Assembly (NCBI RefSeq): GCF_009937955.1
Contig: NZ_AP018439.1
Span: 5,332,001 to 5,396,000, forward strand
Reading direction: 5' to 3'
Length of the DNA: 64,000 bases
Source of the DNA: Undibacterium sp. KW1
Lineage (GTDB): Bacteria; Pseudomonadota; Gammaproteobacteria; Burkholderiales; Burkholderiaceae_D
Below are positions 21,531-30,277 of the stretch, piece after piece. The translations under genes and the position numbers were made by a program. The notes beneath the pieces were generated by a model, which had not been told where the DNA came from, searched no databases, and saw only the letters and a program-made list of their open reading frames with translations. The first letter of the stretch is position 1, and every line of letters starts with the position of its first letter.

Positions 21531-23120
21531 ATGGATCTGCTCGAACAACTCGCCCATACCAACGCCGACCCTGCGCTCCTTGCGCAGTTGCAGGCCATGC
21601 TGGCCCAGAAGGACGAGTTGATCGCTGCGAAGGATGCCCAACTACACGTCCTGCAGAGACAGCAGGATGCGTTGAGTGCCGCTGGGCACGCCAAGGACAT
21701 CAAGATCAAGGCACTGACGCTGGAACTGGCGCATCACAGGCGCATCCGTTTCGGCAAGGCCAGCGAAGCCTACAGCGGCGAGCAACTGGATATGTTCAAC
21801 GAAGCCGGCGATGCCGACCTGGCGGCGATGGAGGCCGAACTGGAGGCGCTGCAAGCGCCGCGTCCGGCCAAGCCGCGCAGCCGTGCCGGTCGCCAGCCGC
21901 TGCCCAGCGAACTGCCGCGCATTGAGTACCGCCATGAACCAAGCTCTTGCCAATGTGCAGCCTGCGGGCGCGACCTGGTCAAGATCGGCGAAGACGTCAG
22001 CGAACAACTTGATGTCGAACCAGCACGCTTCTTTGTGCATCGCCATATTCGTCCTCAATATGCCTGCCGTGGCTGCGACACGGTCACCGCTGCGGCGATC
22101 CCGCCAGCGGTGATCGATGGTGGCCTCGCCGCTCCCGGCTTGTTGGCCTGGGTTGCGGTCAGCAAGTTTGCCGATCATTTGCCGCTGTACCGGCTGGAAC
22201 AGATCGCCGCCCGCCAGGGTGTGCCGCTGGCGCGTTCTACGTTGGCAGGCTGGATAGGTAAGCTCGGCGTGGTATTGCAACCCTTAAGCGAGCGACTAGC
22301 CGGGCTGCTGCTGCAGCGGCCTTGCCTGCATGCCGACGAAACCCCGGTACGCCAACTTGATCCCGGCCAGGGCAAGACCAAACACGCCTATTTGTGGGCC
22401 TATCGCTCCAACCATCTGGACCAGGGGCCACCCATTATCGTGTTTGACTACCAGAGCGGCCGTGCCGGTGCTCACGCACGCACCTTCCTCGGTACATGGC
22501 GCGGCCATCTTATGGTGGATGACTATGCCGGCTACAAGGCACTGTTCGCCGATGGCGTGACCGAACTGGCTTGCCTGGCCCACGTGCGGCGCAGGTTCTT
22601 CGAGCTACATGCGGCCAACGGCAGCCCGGTGGCGGCCGAGGCACTACGCCGCATCGCAACACTGTACGCCATCGAGCAACAGGCCGCGAGCGCGACGGCC
22701 GAAGCGCGCCTGCAACTACGGCAAGTGCAAGCCAGGCCGGTACTGGTTGAACTGCATGCCTGGCTGCAGACGATGCAACAAGCTGTCGCACCAGGCAGCG
22801 GCACGGGCAAGGCCATTGAGCACGCACTCAAACGCTGGCCGGCGCTGGTGCGCTATATCGATTCGGGCACGCTGCCGATTGATAACAATGCGGTCGAAAA
22901 CGCGATACGTCCGATTGCCATAGGCAAGAAGAACTGGCTGTTCGCCGGCTCAGAACGCGCCGGCCGCCGTGCTGCCGCCATCCAGACCTTGCTGGGCACC
23001 GCCAGGCTCAATGGCCTTGATCCGATGCAATGGCTGACCAGCGTCCTGGAACGTCTCCCGACGTGCCCTAACAACCAGATCGATTCGCTGCTGCCATTTC
23101 CGAACTCTACACAGCTATAA
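21531..23120 (+). CDS. tnpC: IS66 transposase TnpC
   Basis: 529-residue DDE transposase. N-terminal coiled coil (about 1-75), a four-Cys zinc-binding region (CQCAACGRDL ... CRGCDT, about 137-185), then the catalytic core with LHADETPV (Asp), LMVDDYAGYK (Asp) and DNNAVENAIRPIAIGKKNW (Glu), and the IS66 C-terminal block ending near LNGLDPMQWL. All three acidic residues are present and the frame is intact, so the element may be mobile. The stop lies 34 bases from the right inverted-repeat end. Confidence 0.97.
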   Translation: MDLLEQLAHTNADPALLAQLQAMLAQKDELIAAKDAQLHVLQRQQDALSAAGHAKDIKIKALTLELAHHRRIRFGKASEAYSGEQLDMFNEAGDADLAAMEAELEALQAPRPAKPRSRAGRQPLPSELPRIEYRHEPSSCQCAACGRDLVKIGEDVSEQLDVEPARFFVHRHIRPQYACRGCDTVTAAAIPPAVIDGGLAAPGLLAWVAVSKFADHLPLYRLEQIAARQGVPLARSTLAGWIGKLGVVLQPLSERLAGLLLQRPCLHADETPVRQLDPGQGKTKHAYLWAYRSNHLDQGPPIIVFDYQSGRAGAHARTFLGTWRGHLMVDDYAGYKALFADGVTELACLAHVRRRFFELHAANGSPVAAEALRRIATLYAIEQQAASATAEARLQLRQVQARPVLVELHAWLQTMQQAVAPGSGTGKAIEHALKRWPALVRYIDSGTLPIDNNAVENAIRPIAIGKKNWLFAGSERAGRRAAAIQTLLGTARLNGLDPMQWLTSVLERLPTCPNNQIDSLLPFPNSTQL

Positions 23121-23154
23121 CTTCTTTTTATAGGTGGGGCGGCTGGACGCTTAC

Positions 23155-23253
23155 CGCACCAAACACTGCTGAGACGAACAGCAGCAAACTTGTGAACGCG
23201 CCAACGCAGATAGCAAGCCGTGCTGAATTAAACGAATGAAGAAATGCATACAT
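23155..23253 (-). pseudogene. Signal-peptide-encoding 5' part of the split metalloprotease
   Basis: Reading leftwards from the ATG at 23253 gives 33 codons: a basic start, then the hydrophobic run LAICVGAFTSLLLFVSAVFG and A. This is a textbook signal peptide that would be cut just before the EQNMP of the catalytic part at 20723. The junction falls exactly at the IS66 element, and the frame is restored when the element plus one 8-base duplicate are taken out. The first eight bases (23155-23162) are the right-hand target duplicate. Confidence 0.85.
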
Positions 23254-23344
23254 AGAATTTGCCAGATGTCTTTGAGTTGATTGTGATGCCTCACATGCAA
23301 AGACGCAGCAATTTTATTGTATCTGTGAATGCTGACTACAGTTA

Positions 23345-23388
23345 CAAACAAGCCCGGCACTTTGCAGTGCCGGGCTTGTTTGTTTTTT
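23345..23388. terminator. Strong terminator downstream of the surface-protein gene
   Basis: 17-base perfect stem (arms containing AAGCCCGGCACT and its complement), loop TTGC. The plus-strand side is followed by a T-run; on the minus strand the arm itself ends in a T-rich stretch. It lies about 50 bases beyond the stop of the surface-protein gene and probably ends that transcript. Confidence 0.85.
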
Positions 23389-23433
23389 AGTTTGCGACAG
23401 GGGATCACTCCCCCTGCTTTGCTGCGAACCTGA

Positions 23434-26400
23434 TTAAGCGATGAAGTCGCCAGCGACGATGGAACCTGCGCCAGTGATTTTAACGATAAAGTCAGTTGCA
23501 TCAACTGCACCAGTAGTGCCACCGATGTTTTGGAAGGCGTATGTACCAGCTGCTGTACCTGCGGCTACAGTGATGATGTAAGCCTGAGTGTTCGCTGCCA
23601 GAGCCGCGCCAGCACCAGTTGCTGCTGTAGCGATTGCTGCTGCCAGAGTTGCTACGTCAGCGTTAGCGATGTTCAGTGCGTTCAATGTTGTTGCATTAAC
23701 GCCTGTTTTGAACACGTCAGCGCCAGCAACTTTGAAGTTTGCCACTGTATCGATAGAACCGATGTTGGAACGTGTTCCAGCAGTAGTTGCATCGATAGTT
23801 TCAGCACCAGTTGCAGTTGCAGACAGGTTGATTGTATCAACACCTGTACCGCCTGTAATGGTGGTTGCACCAGTACCAGTACCCAGAACATTCAGGGTCT
23901 GACCACCAGTTCCAAGGATGACGTTATTGATTGCAGTAGAAGCAGACTTGGTGAAGTTCAAAGTCACACCAGCACCGTTTTCATTAGTCACAGTCCATGC
24001 GGCGTTAGTACCACCAGTCACATTCACGGTTTCAACACCGGTTACCTTTGCAGACATATCCAACGCAGCAGTCACAGCACCTACGTTCAGGATGTCACCG
24101 GCACCAACACCACCGTTAATACCATTGGCAGCAACAGTTGCCGTGATAATGGCATCGCCCACTGTGAACGTATCGACACCTGTGCCACCAGTGACAGAAA
24201 TCAAGCCAGCCGCGCCAGTGAAGGTATTTGCACCATTCGCAAGTACATAATTTTCTACAGTCGCGTTACCAGCGATAGTACCTGCTGTAGAGAATGTGAA
24301 GGCATTTGTACCTGTCGCCGTGATGCTGGTGAAAGCACTGTATTGAGCTGCAGACAAAGTAATACCAGCATTGCTGGCAACCACCAGGCTTTCGAAGCCA
24401 GAGATATTCGCACCAGCAATATTGGATGACGCGACCAGACTCAGGATGTCGGATGTCCCTGCACCTGCAGTGAAAGTCCCACTGTAAGTCTTGCCTTCCA
24501 TGGTCAAGGTATTGTTACCTGCACCCAGATTGACATTACCCGCCAGCATGGAGTTGCCGGAGTTTGCCAGGTAGACGCGGTCATTGCCTGTGCCGCCATT
24601 GACAGTGGTAACACCTGCGGTAGCAACGTTGAAGTACACGTCTGTCGATGTATTGTCGATTGCCAGTGTCTTGATGTTAGTGATGGTATTGCCGCCACCG
24701 ATAACGATACTGCCGCCACCAGTGAATGTGATCATGTCTGTATCACCGGCATTACCGTTGACAGTTGTACCAACCAGCGCTGCCGCATTACCTGTGAAAT
24801 TATCATTCACGCTTGCTGTACTGTTAAATACACCACCTGCAGTCAGGGCAATCGGCGCCAGAGCTATGCCACCGCCATTGACTGGATTAGTACCTATGAC
24901 ACCAGCAATCGCAGTAGCGCCACCGGATGTACCGATTGCATTCGATGTCGTCGTGTTGTTCACGCCACCACCAGTTGCGTTGGAAGAAGACGTTACGTCG
25001 AATACCAGACTGCCGCCTGTGACCGTAATAAAGGACAGGTCGATGTTATTAATACCACCAATATCGTCAACGATAGTCAGTTGATGAGGTACGTTACCAG
25101 AGAATGTCAGCACAGGACCAGACAGGTTCAATGCCGCACGCGCTGCGATTAATGCAGCATATTGGGAAGCAGTGATCACAACAGCAGAGTTCGCTGTGAT
25201 GTTTTCAATACCAGACAATTGTGCACCAGCCAGGTTGATCGCACCGTAAGTAACCAGTGTATCGTTACCTGTACCCAGGTTGATGGTGTCTGTCACTACA
25301 CGTGCCACGGCATTTGCTGTGGATTGTGCGTTCAGGTTCACACCGTTTTCAGATGTGTTGTATGTACCGGCAACATAGTTACCCAGCAAGACAACGCGGT
25401 CAGCACCAGCACCCAGGCTCAGGAAGTTGGCGCCACGGGCCAGAGTCACGTCCAGAGCAGATTGTGCTGTCAATGCGCCTGCATCGATCGATACACCAAC
25501 AGTGGCGTTAGCAACGTTGACGTTGTCCAGTGCGCGGATAGTCAGACGTTCTACGTGTGTTGTTGTGTTAGCAGCCTGGTAGCCGTCAACCAGTGCATCA
25601 ACGATCGTATCGTTCAACTGGATTTGGGACACTTGGGTGACTGCTGTGTCGTTGGTCAGTTCGATGTTACCGATGTTGCTGATACCGTTGAAGTCACCGA
25701 TCGCTGCGTTTGTTGCATTACGCAGTTCGATGACGTCATCATTCTTCTGGCTGTTGTTGGTGGTGTTGTTGTCCACTGCACCGCCGTTGATGGCGTGTGT
25801 ACCATTGAAGTTGGCATCTGTGAAGATGATACGGTCTGCTGTGCGGCTTGCACCTTCTTCGCCGTTGTAGCTGAAGCGGCTTGTGGCGCTCAGGCTACGG
25901 GCGTCGATGACGACTGCGCTTTCAACGGCTGTACCAGCTGTGTCTGCGGCGTTAGCTGCATCATTGGCTGTGTCGTTGTCGTTGACGATAGCCAGAACAC
26001 CACCGTTGTTGTTGGCAGCGATCAGGGCATCTGTCAATGTCAGACGGTAGTTACCTGCACCGTCAACACCGGCGTTGTTGGAGGTACCAACCAGACGGAT
26101 TGTTTCGAAACCGGAAACGTTAGTCCATTCAGACGCGCCCAGAGCGATGGTGTCGCCCAGTGCTGCACCTGTCAGGTCGCCGTCGATGACGAGTGTGTCT
26201 GTACCAGCACCACCTACGACTGTGTCGGAGATTGTCAGGCCAGCACGTGTGTCTTGCAGGTTATCGAAAGTGACTGTGTCGTTACCAGCACCCATCTTGA
26301 TGTTTTGCGCGCCGTTAGCTGCACCGCTGGTGGAAACACGAACGATAACGCTGGCTGTTTCTGCGGATGCATCGATGTTAGCGGCAACCAGTTTGATCTG

Positions 26401-28566
26401 GCCAGCTGTTTTGGACAACTCTTGTACGCCAGCGATGTTGGCTGCTGCGCCGCCTGTTGTGTCGATACGGTACAAACCGCCGTTACCTGCAACTGTGGTG
26501 TCGAGGTTGAGGAAGGTTGTTGTGGAACCAGCACCTGCTGTTGTGCCGATCGTGATGGTGCCTGTGTGGGCAGCAACGTTGGCGAGAGCAACTGTGTTGG
26601 ATTCTGTATCAGCATCGACCAGAGTGATGTTTTCAACAGCGTTGGTGTTCAATACGAAGTTGAAACGTGGGTCAACGTTCAAGCCTTCAGCGATCGTGAC
26701 AGCAACGGTATCGGATGCACCAGTCGCAGTCGCCAGGTTGGCGTTGATGGTGGATTGGCCGATGGCGTTGGAGCCTGTGTCGCTATGACGGATGGTGATG
26801 GCTGCAGCTTGACCAACACTCAGGTTGTTGAGTGTGAACACGTCTGTACCAGCGACTGGTGCGGAGTTCGCAGGAGCTGCGACGTTGGTGTTGGAGACGT
26901 TGCGAACCAGTACGCCTGTGACGTCTGGCAGTTTGGCGAAGTCAACTGTGGAAGCGGCGTTGTTCAACAACACTTGCACTGCTTCTACTTTGGTGATGAT
27001 GGAGGAACCAGCTGCACCGGCTGTGACGTTACCGCCGTTGACGATGACCAGGGTATCTGTACCGTCGCCGCCTGTGATGCTGTCGCCTGTTTCTACTGTG
27101 TCTGCCAGGTAGAATGTGTCGTTACCAGAACCGCCAGTGATGGTGACGTTTTGAACGGAACCGGATGTGTCAGCTTTACCAGTGGTGAAGATGCCATTGC
27201 CGAGGTTCAGGGTCAGGTTGCCTTTGAATGCGGATGCATCAATGGCGGACAGACGGCCTGCTGCTTGGAGGATACCACCGGAGAAGTTGGTGGATTCAAT
27301 GGTTGTTACACCATTAACAACATTGGATGTTTGGGCCAGTGTGAGGTCTTTGTCGCCAGTGATGATGACTTTGCCTGCTGTACCTGTGTCCATTGGCAGG
27401 TTGAGTGTGCCGATGTTGTTGGTGTTGCCTGTGCTGTTGATGGTCAGTGTTTCGTAACCTTGGTTGCCTACGCCTGCGGCGGATGTGCCGGAGGTGTTTT
27501 GACCAATGTTGACGGTACCAACTTGGACGTCGGACAGGTTCAGTGTACCTGCATTGGCGCCGAGCAGTGTGCCGTTGCCGAAGGAGAATTCAACGACGCC
27601 AGCGTTGTTGGCGTTGGTGCTGGTCAGGGACAGTGTGTCGAGAACGGATTTGATGTTTTCGATACGGGCAACGTTTGTACCTGCTGTGGAGGCGATACGG
27701 TTGATACCAACATTCTTCAAGCCAGTGGCATCTTGCAAGTCAACTGCAACAACGGCGTTGTTGTTGACGTTTTGTGCATCAGCAGAGCCAGTGAACGTGA
27801 AGTTCGCTGTCTGGATGTTTTTGAGCGTTGGGGTGATGATTGGCGCGCCGTTGTCATTGGAGTTACCCAGTGTGGCTGTCAATTTGTTGTTGGCTGTGGC
27901 GGATGTGTTGGAGCCTGTCAGGACGTCTTCGTCTTGCAGGGCGTTGACACGGGAACCACCGTTTGGTGTGTAGACGAGGCCAGCTGTGAAGTTTTCTGCT
28001 GTAGCGATGTCTGTGTTGCTGGTCAGTGCGAAGTCTTTAACACCACCACCGTTGACGATGGATGTCAGGACTGCATCTTGAACTGCGATCTGGGATGCTT
28101 GTGTGGCGGAATCCAACACTTTGCTCAACCAGTCCTTGGCCAGGGCTGTGTTGGCTGGCAGGGAGTAGGCAACGATTTCTTCGTTGGTGTCGATGGCTGT
28201 GGTGAAGGAAGTCGCAGCGGCAACTTTGGAGTCAACGGCAACTTTGTCTGCACCAGTAGCACCACCGAGGATGGCCAGAGCGGCTTGACCCAGTGTGACT
28301 TTGCCGTTCAACAGTTGACCTGTCCAGTAGTTGAGACCTGCTACGTCAGCTTTGTGGCCGAACAGGTTGTTGTAGATGGTGTTGACGGTGTCTTCTGTTG
28401 TTTTACCAGCGAATACGGTGGCGTATTCTGCTTGTTTGGAGAAGCTGTCGGCGATTTGGTTCAGTGTCAGGCCTTGGGCCATCCAGTAAGCCAGACCATT
28501 TGGGTCTGCTGGGCGGTTGAAATAGGCGATGTAAAGCTTTTGGATGTCTGCTGCTGTGTTGGCCAT
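23434..28566 (-). CDS. Giant DUF4214 / RTX-like surface (S-layer-like) protein
   Basis: 1710 residues, no cysteine visible, rich in Thr, Asn, Ala, Gly and Val, with no N-terminal signal peptide. Two DUF4214-type units start the protein (about 8-43 and 61-100: YIAYFNRPADPNGLAYW and NNLFGHKADVAGLNYW). The rest is beta-strand repeats with scattered degenerate calcium-binding nonapeptides (GGSGNDTFYL, GAGNDTVTF, GTGNDTLVTY, GGTGNDRVYL, GGTGVDTINL). The C-terminus (TDFIVKITGAGSIVAGDFIA) resembles uncleaved type I secretion signals. Such proteins are exported by type I systems and form S-layers or adhesins; the exporter is not in this window. Ribosome site AGGAC is present. Thr codons are almost only ACA in the first ~1000 residues and mixed afterwards. 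Confidence 0.88.
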   Translation of the reverse strand: MANTAADIQKLYIAYFNRPADPNGLAYWMAQGLTLNQIADSFSKQAEYATVFAGKTTEDTVNTIYNNLFGHKADVAGLNYWTGQLLNGKVTLGQAALAILGGATGADKVAVDSKVAAATSFTTAIDTNEEIVAYSLPANTALAKDWLSKVLDSATQASQIAVQDAVLTSIVNGGGVKDFALTSNTDIATAENFTAGLVYTPNGGSRVNALQDEDVLTGSNTSATANNKLTATLGNSNDNGAPIITPTLKNIQTANFTFTGSADAQNVNNNAVVAVDLQDATGLKNVGINRIASTAGTNVARIENIKSVLDTLSLTSTNANNAGVVEFSFGNGTLLGANAGTLNLSDVQVGTVNIGQNTSGTSAAGVGNQGYETLTINSTGNTNNIGTLNLPMDTGTAGKVIITGDKDLTLAQTSNVVNGVTTIESTNFSGGILQAAGRLSAIDASAFKGNLTLNLGNGIFTTGKADTSGSVQNVTITGGSGNDTFYLADTVETGDSITGGDGTDTLVIVNGGNVTAGAAGSSIITKVEAVQVLLNNAASTVDFAKLPDVTGVLVRNVSNTNVAAPANSAPVAGTDVFTLNNLSVGQAAAITIRHSDTGSNAIGQSTINANLATATGASDTVAVTIAEGLNVDPRFNFVLNTNAVENITLVDADTESNTVALANVAAHTGTITIGTTAGAGSTTTFLNLDTTVAGNGGLYRIDTTGGAAANIAGVQELSKTAGQIKLVAANIDASAETASVIVRVSTSGAANGAQNIKMGAGNDTVTFDNLQDTRAGLTISDTVVGGAGTDTLVIDGDLTGAALGDTIALGASEWTNVSGFETIRLVGTSNNAGVDGAGNYRLTLTDALIAANNNGGVLAIVNDNDTANDAANAADTAGTAVESAVVIDARSLSATSRFSYNGEEGASRTADRIIFTDANFNGTHAINGGAVDNNTTNNSQKNDDVIELRNATNAAIGDFNGISNIGNIELTNDTAVTQVSQIQLNDTIVDALVDGYQAANTTTHVERLTIRALDNVNVANATVGVSIDAGALTAQSALDVTLARGANFLSLGAGADRVVLLGNYVAGTYNTSENGVNLNAQSTANAVARVVTDTINLGTGNDTLVTYGAINLAGAQLSGIENITANSAVVITASQYAALIAARAALNLSGPVLTFSGNVPHQLTIVDDIGGINNIDLSFITVTGGSLVFDVTSSSNATGGGVNNTTTSNAIGTSGGATAIAGVIGTNPVNGGGIALAPIALTAGGVFNSTASVNDNFTGNAAALVGTTVNGNAGDTDMITFTGGGSIVIGGGNTITNIKTLAIDNTSTDVYFNVATAGVTTVNGGTGNDRVYLANSGNSMLAGNVNLGAGNNTLTMEGKTYSGTFTAGAGTSDILSLVASSNIAGANISGFESLVVASNAGITLSAAQYSAFTSITATGTNAFTFSTAGTIAGNATVENYVLANGANTFTGAAGLISVTGGTGVDTFTVGDAIITATVAANGINGGVGAGDILNVGAVTAALDMSAKVTGVETVNVTGGTNAAWTVTNENGAGVTLNFTKSASTAINNVILGTGGQTLNVLGTGTGATTITGGTGVDTINLSATATGAETIDATTAGTRSNIGSIDTVANFKVAGADVFKTGVNATTLNALNIANADVATLAAAIATAATGAGAALAANTQAYIITVAAGTAAGTYAFQNIGGTTGAVDATDFIVKITGAGSIVAGDFIA

Positions 28567-28649
28567 TGCGATTTGTCCTGTGTAATTGTTATTAATACAA
28601 AATGAAATAATTGAAGAACTACTTTTCAGTGCATTTTTTTAGCGATGAA

Positions 28650-28692
28650 AGATTAGCACGGCAGGACTCTTTTACCTGTGACGTAAATCACA
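28650..28692 (-). promoter_or_regulatory. CRP-type operator and -10 element of the surface-protein gene
   Basis: A perfect TGTGA-N6-TCACA palindrome lies at 28677-28692. On the minus strand TAATCT (28655-28650) would be a -10 hexamer with a start near 28643. This places the palindrome centre at -41.5, the class II activator position, with no good -35 sequence. The motif and spacing are seen; the regulator (CRP/FNR superfamily, including Clp-like proteins) is inferred. Confidence 0.6.
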
Positions 28693-28729
28693 ATTTCCAC
28701 TGTTTTACAGAGAACCTGCCCATAAAATG

Positions 28730-28757
28730 AAAACAGCCCTGAAATCAGGGCTGTTTT
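28730..28757. terminator. Terminator of the glt operon
   Basis: AAAACAGCCCTGA/TCAGGGCTGTTTT hairpin with T-runs on both strands, 83 bases beyond the gltL stop and upstream of the surface-protein promoter. It ends the leftward glt transcript and insulates the next gene. Confidence 0.88.
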
Positions 28758-28839
28758 TCAAATCAAACATCAAGCCAGAGGGCAAATTTCAAACAAATGC
28801 CATAATGCAATTTATTAAAAGTCAGGCATTAGCTAGGTA

Positions 28840-29565
28840 TTAGTGAATGATTTTTGCCAGGAAATCACGGGCACGGTCTGAGCGAGCATTGTTGAAGAAT
28901 TCGTCTTTTGAACAATCTTCAACGATCACGCCCCTGTCCATGAAGACTATGCGGTTTGCCACTTTCTTGGCAAAGCCCATTTCATGCGTAACCACCATCA
29001 TGGTCATGCCTTCTTGCGCCAGGCCTACCATGACATCCAGCACTTCATTGATCATTTCAGGATCAAGCGCAGAAGTTGGTTCATCGAACAGCATGGCGAT
29101 CGGGTCCATGGACAAGGCGCGGGCAATCGCCACACGCTGTTGTTGACCACCGGACAACTGACCAGGGAATTTGTCTTTGTGCGCAATCAGGCCGACGCGG
29201 TCGAGGTATTTGAGACCGCGCTCAGTCGCTTCCTCTTCTGAACGTCCGAGCACTTTGACCTGGCCGATAGTCAGGTTCTGACGGATAGACAGGTGCGGGA
29301 ACAACTCAAAGTTCTGGAACACCATGCCTATGCGTGCACGCAATTTGGACAAATTGGTTTTAGGATCGCCAACAGAAACACCCTCTACCGTGATCTCGCC
29401 TTTCTGGAAAGGCTCCAGGCCATTGACGGTCTTGATCAGGGTGGATTTACCAGAACCGGACGGGCCGCAAACAACCACAACTTCACCCTTGGACACTTCG
29501 GTCGTGCAGTCAGTCAACACCTGGAACTGACCATACCATTTACTGACATTATTCAATTTAATCAT
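28840..29565 (-). CDS. gltL: Glutamate/aspartate ABC transporter ATPase
   Basis: 241-residue ATP-binding subunit on the inner face of the membrane. Walker A GPSGSGKST, Q-loop FQNFELFPH, signature LSGGQQQR, Walker B AMLFDEPTSALD and switch THEMG are all present, and overall length fits polar amino-acid importers. The start at MIKLNNVSKWYG has a GGAG site; longer in-frame versions reach into gltK and are rejected. Last gene of the gltI-J-K-L operon, starting 20 bases after the gltK stop. Substrate is inferred from operon context and GltI similarity. Confidence 0.95.
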   Translation of the reverse strand: MIKLNNVSKWYGQFQVLTDCTTEVSKGEVVVVCGPSGSGKSTLIKTVNGLEPFQKGEITVEGVSVGDPKTNLSKLRARIGMVFQNFELFPHLSIRQNLTIGQVKVLGRSEEEATERGLKYLDRVGLIAHKDKFPGQLSGGQQQRVAIARALSMDPIAMLFDEPTSALDPEMINEVLDVMVGLAQEGMTMMVVTHEMGFAKKVANRIVFMDRGVIVEDCSKDEFFNNARSDRARDFLAKIIH

Positions 29566-29585
29566 TTCAAATCTCCACAATATTC

Positions 29586-30275
29586 TTAACGTATGATCGC
29601 CACTTTTGCTTGCAACTTCTTCACGAGTGAGGACAAGCCAAAGCACATGACGAAATAGACAACCGCTGCGAAGGAATACATTTCCACCAGACGGCCATCA
29701 CGCTGCGCCACTTTGGCTGCAGAGCCAAAAAAGTCAGGAATGGACAAGATCGATACCAGTGACACGTCCTGGAACAAAACGATGGTTTGCGTAAACAAGA
29801 TGGGAATCATATTGCGGAATGCCTGAGGCAAGACAATATTACCCATGGTTTGCCAGTAGTTCATGCCCATAGCATAACCGGCCCAGATCTGGCCACGCGG
29901 AATGGACTGTATGCCTGAACGCATGATCTCGCAGTAATAAGCTGCCTCAAACATGACAAAGGTGATCAGGCAAGAAGAAAAAGCACCCACGGCCACAGGC
30001 TCATTTGCACCAATTATCCAGGCACCAATATAGGGCACCAGGAAATAAAACCAGAACAGCACCAATACCAGAGGTATCGAGCGCATCAGGTTGACATAAC
30101 CGGAGGCAAACAGATTGATCAGCCTGTTGCTGGACAAACGCATCATCGCCAATAAAGTGCCGATGATGATACCGCCTGTCATTGCCAGGAAGGTCAGCTT
30201 CAGTGTAAACACCATGCCAGTCTGGAACAGATACATCCAGGAACGCTGAATGACATCAAAATCAAAATTACCCAT
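29586..30275 (-). CDS. gltK: Glutamate/aspartate ABC transporter permease
   Basis: 229-residue inner-membrane subunit with about five hydrophobic helices. It holds the EAA-type loop YYCEIMRSGIQSIPRGQIWA, followed by YAMGMNYWQTMGNIVLPQA, which contacts the ATPase. Starts two bases after gltJ stops, so the pair is translationally coupled. The QSIPRGQ segment is typical of the His/Glu/Gln/Asp permease family. The partner permease is GltJ and the ATPase GltL. Confidence 0.95.
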   Translation of the reverse strand: MGNFDFDVIQRSWMYLFQTGMVFTLKLTFLAMTGGIIIGTLLAMMRLSSNRLINLFASGYVNLMRSIPLVLVLFWFYFLVPYIGAWIIGANEPVAVGAFSSCLITFVMFEAAYYCEIMRSGIQSIPRGQIWAGYAMGMNYWQTMGNIVLPQAFRNMIPILFTQTIVLFQDVSLVSILSIPDFFGSAAKVAQRDGRLVEMYSFAAVVYFVMCFGLSSLVKKLQAKVAIIR

Positions 30276-30277
30276 GT

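Larger units (their letters stand above)
20732..23154 (+). mobile_element. IS66-family insertion sequence (2423 bp, apparently intact)
   Basis: Bounded by inverted repeats that both begin GTAAGCGTCCAGCCGCCCC and continue to about 24 bases with one mismatch. It carries tnpA, tnpB and tnpC in the standard IS66 order and has a perfect 8-base target duplication. All three frames are open, so it may be active. It has a higher GC content and more GC-rich third positions than its neighbours, which fits recent arrival. It split a secreted protease gene. Confidence 0.96.

Noticed and set aside
25162..28605. Long open frame of over 1100 codons on the plus strand opposite the surface-protein gene
   Set aside because: It is extremely Cys-rich because antisense of the preferred Thr codon ACA is TGT. 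It is a by-product of codon bias, with no ribosome site and no recognisable domain.
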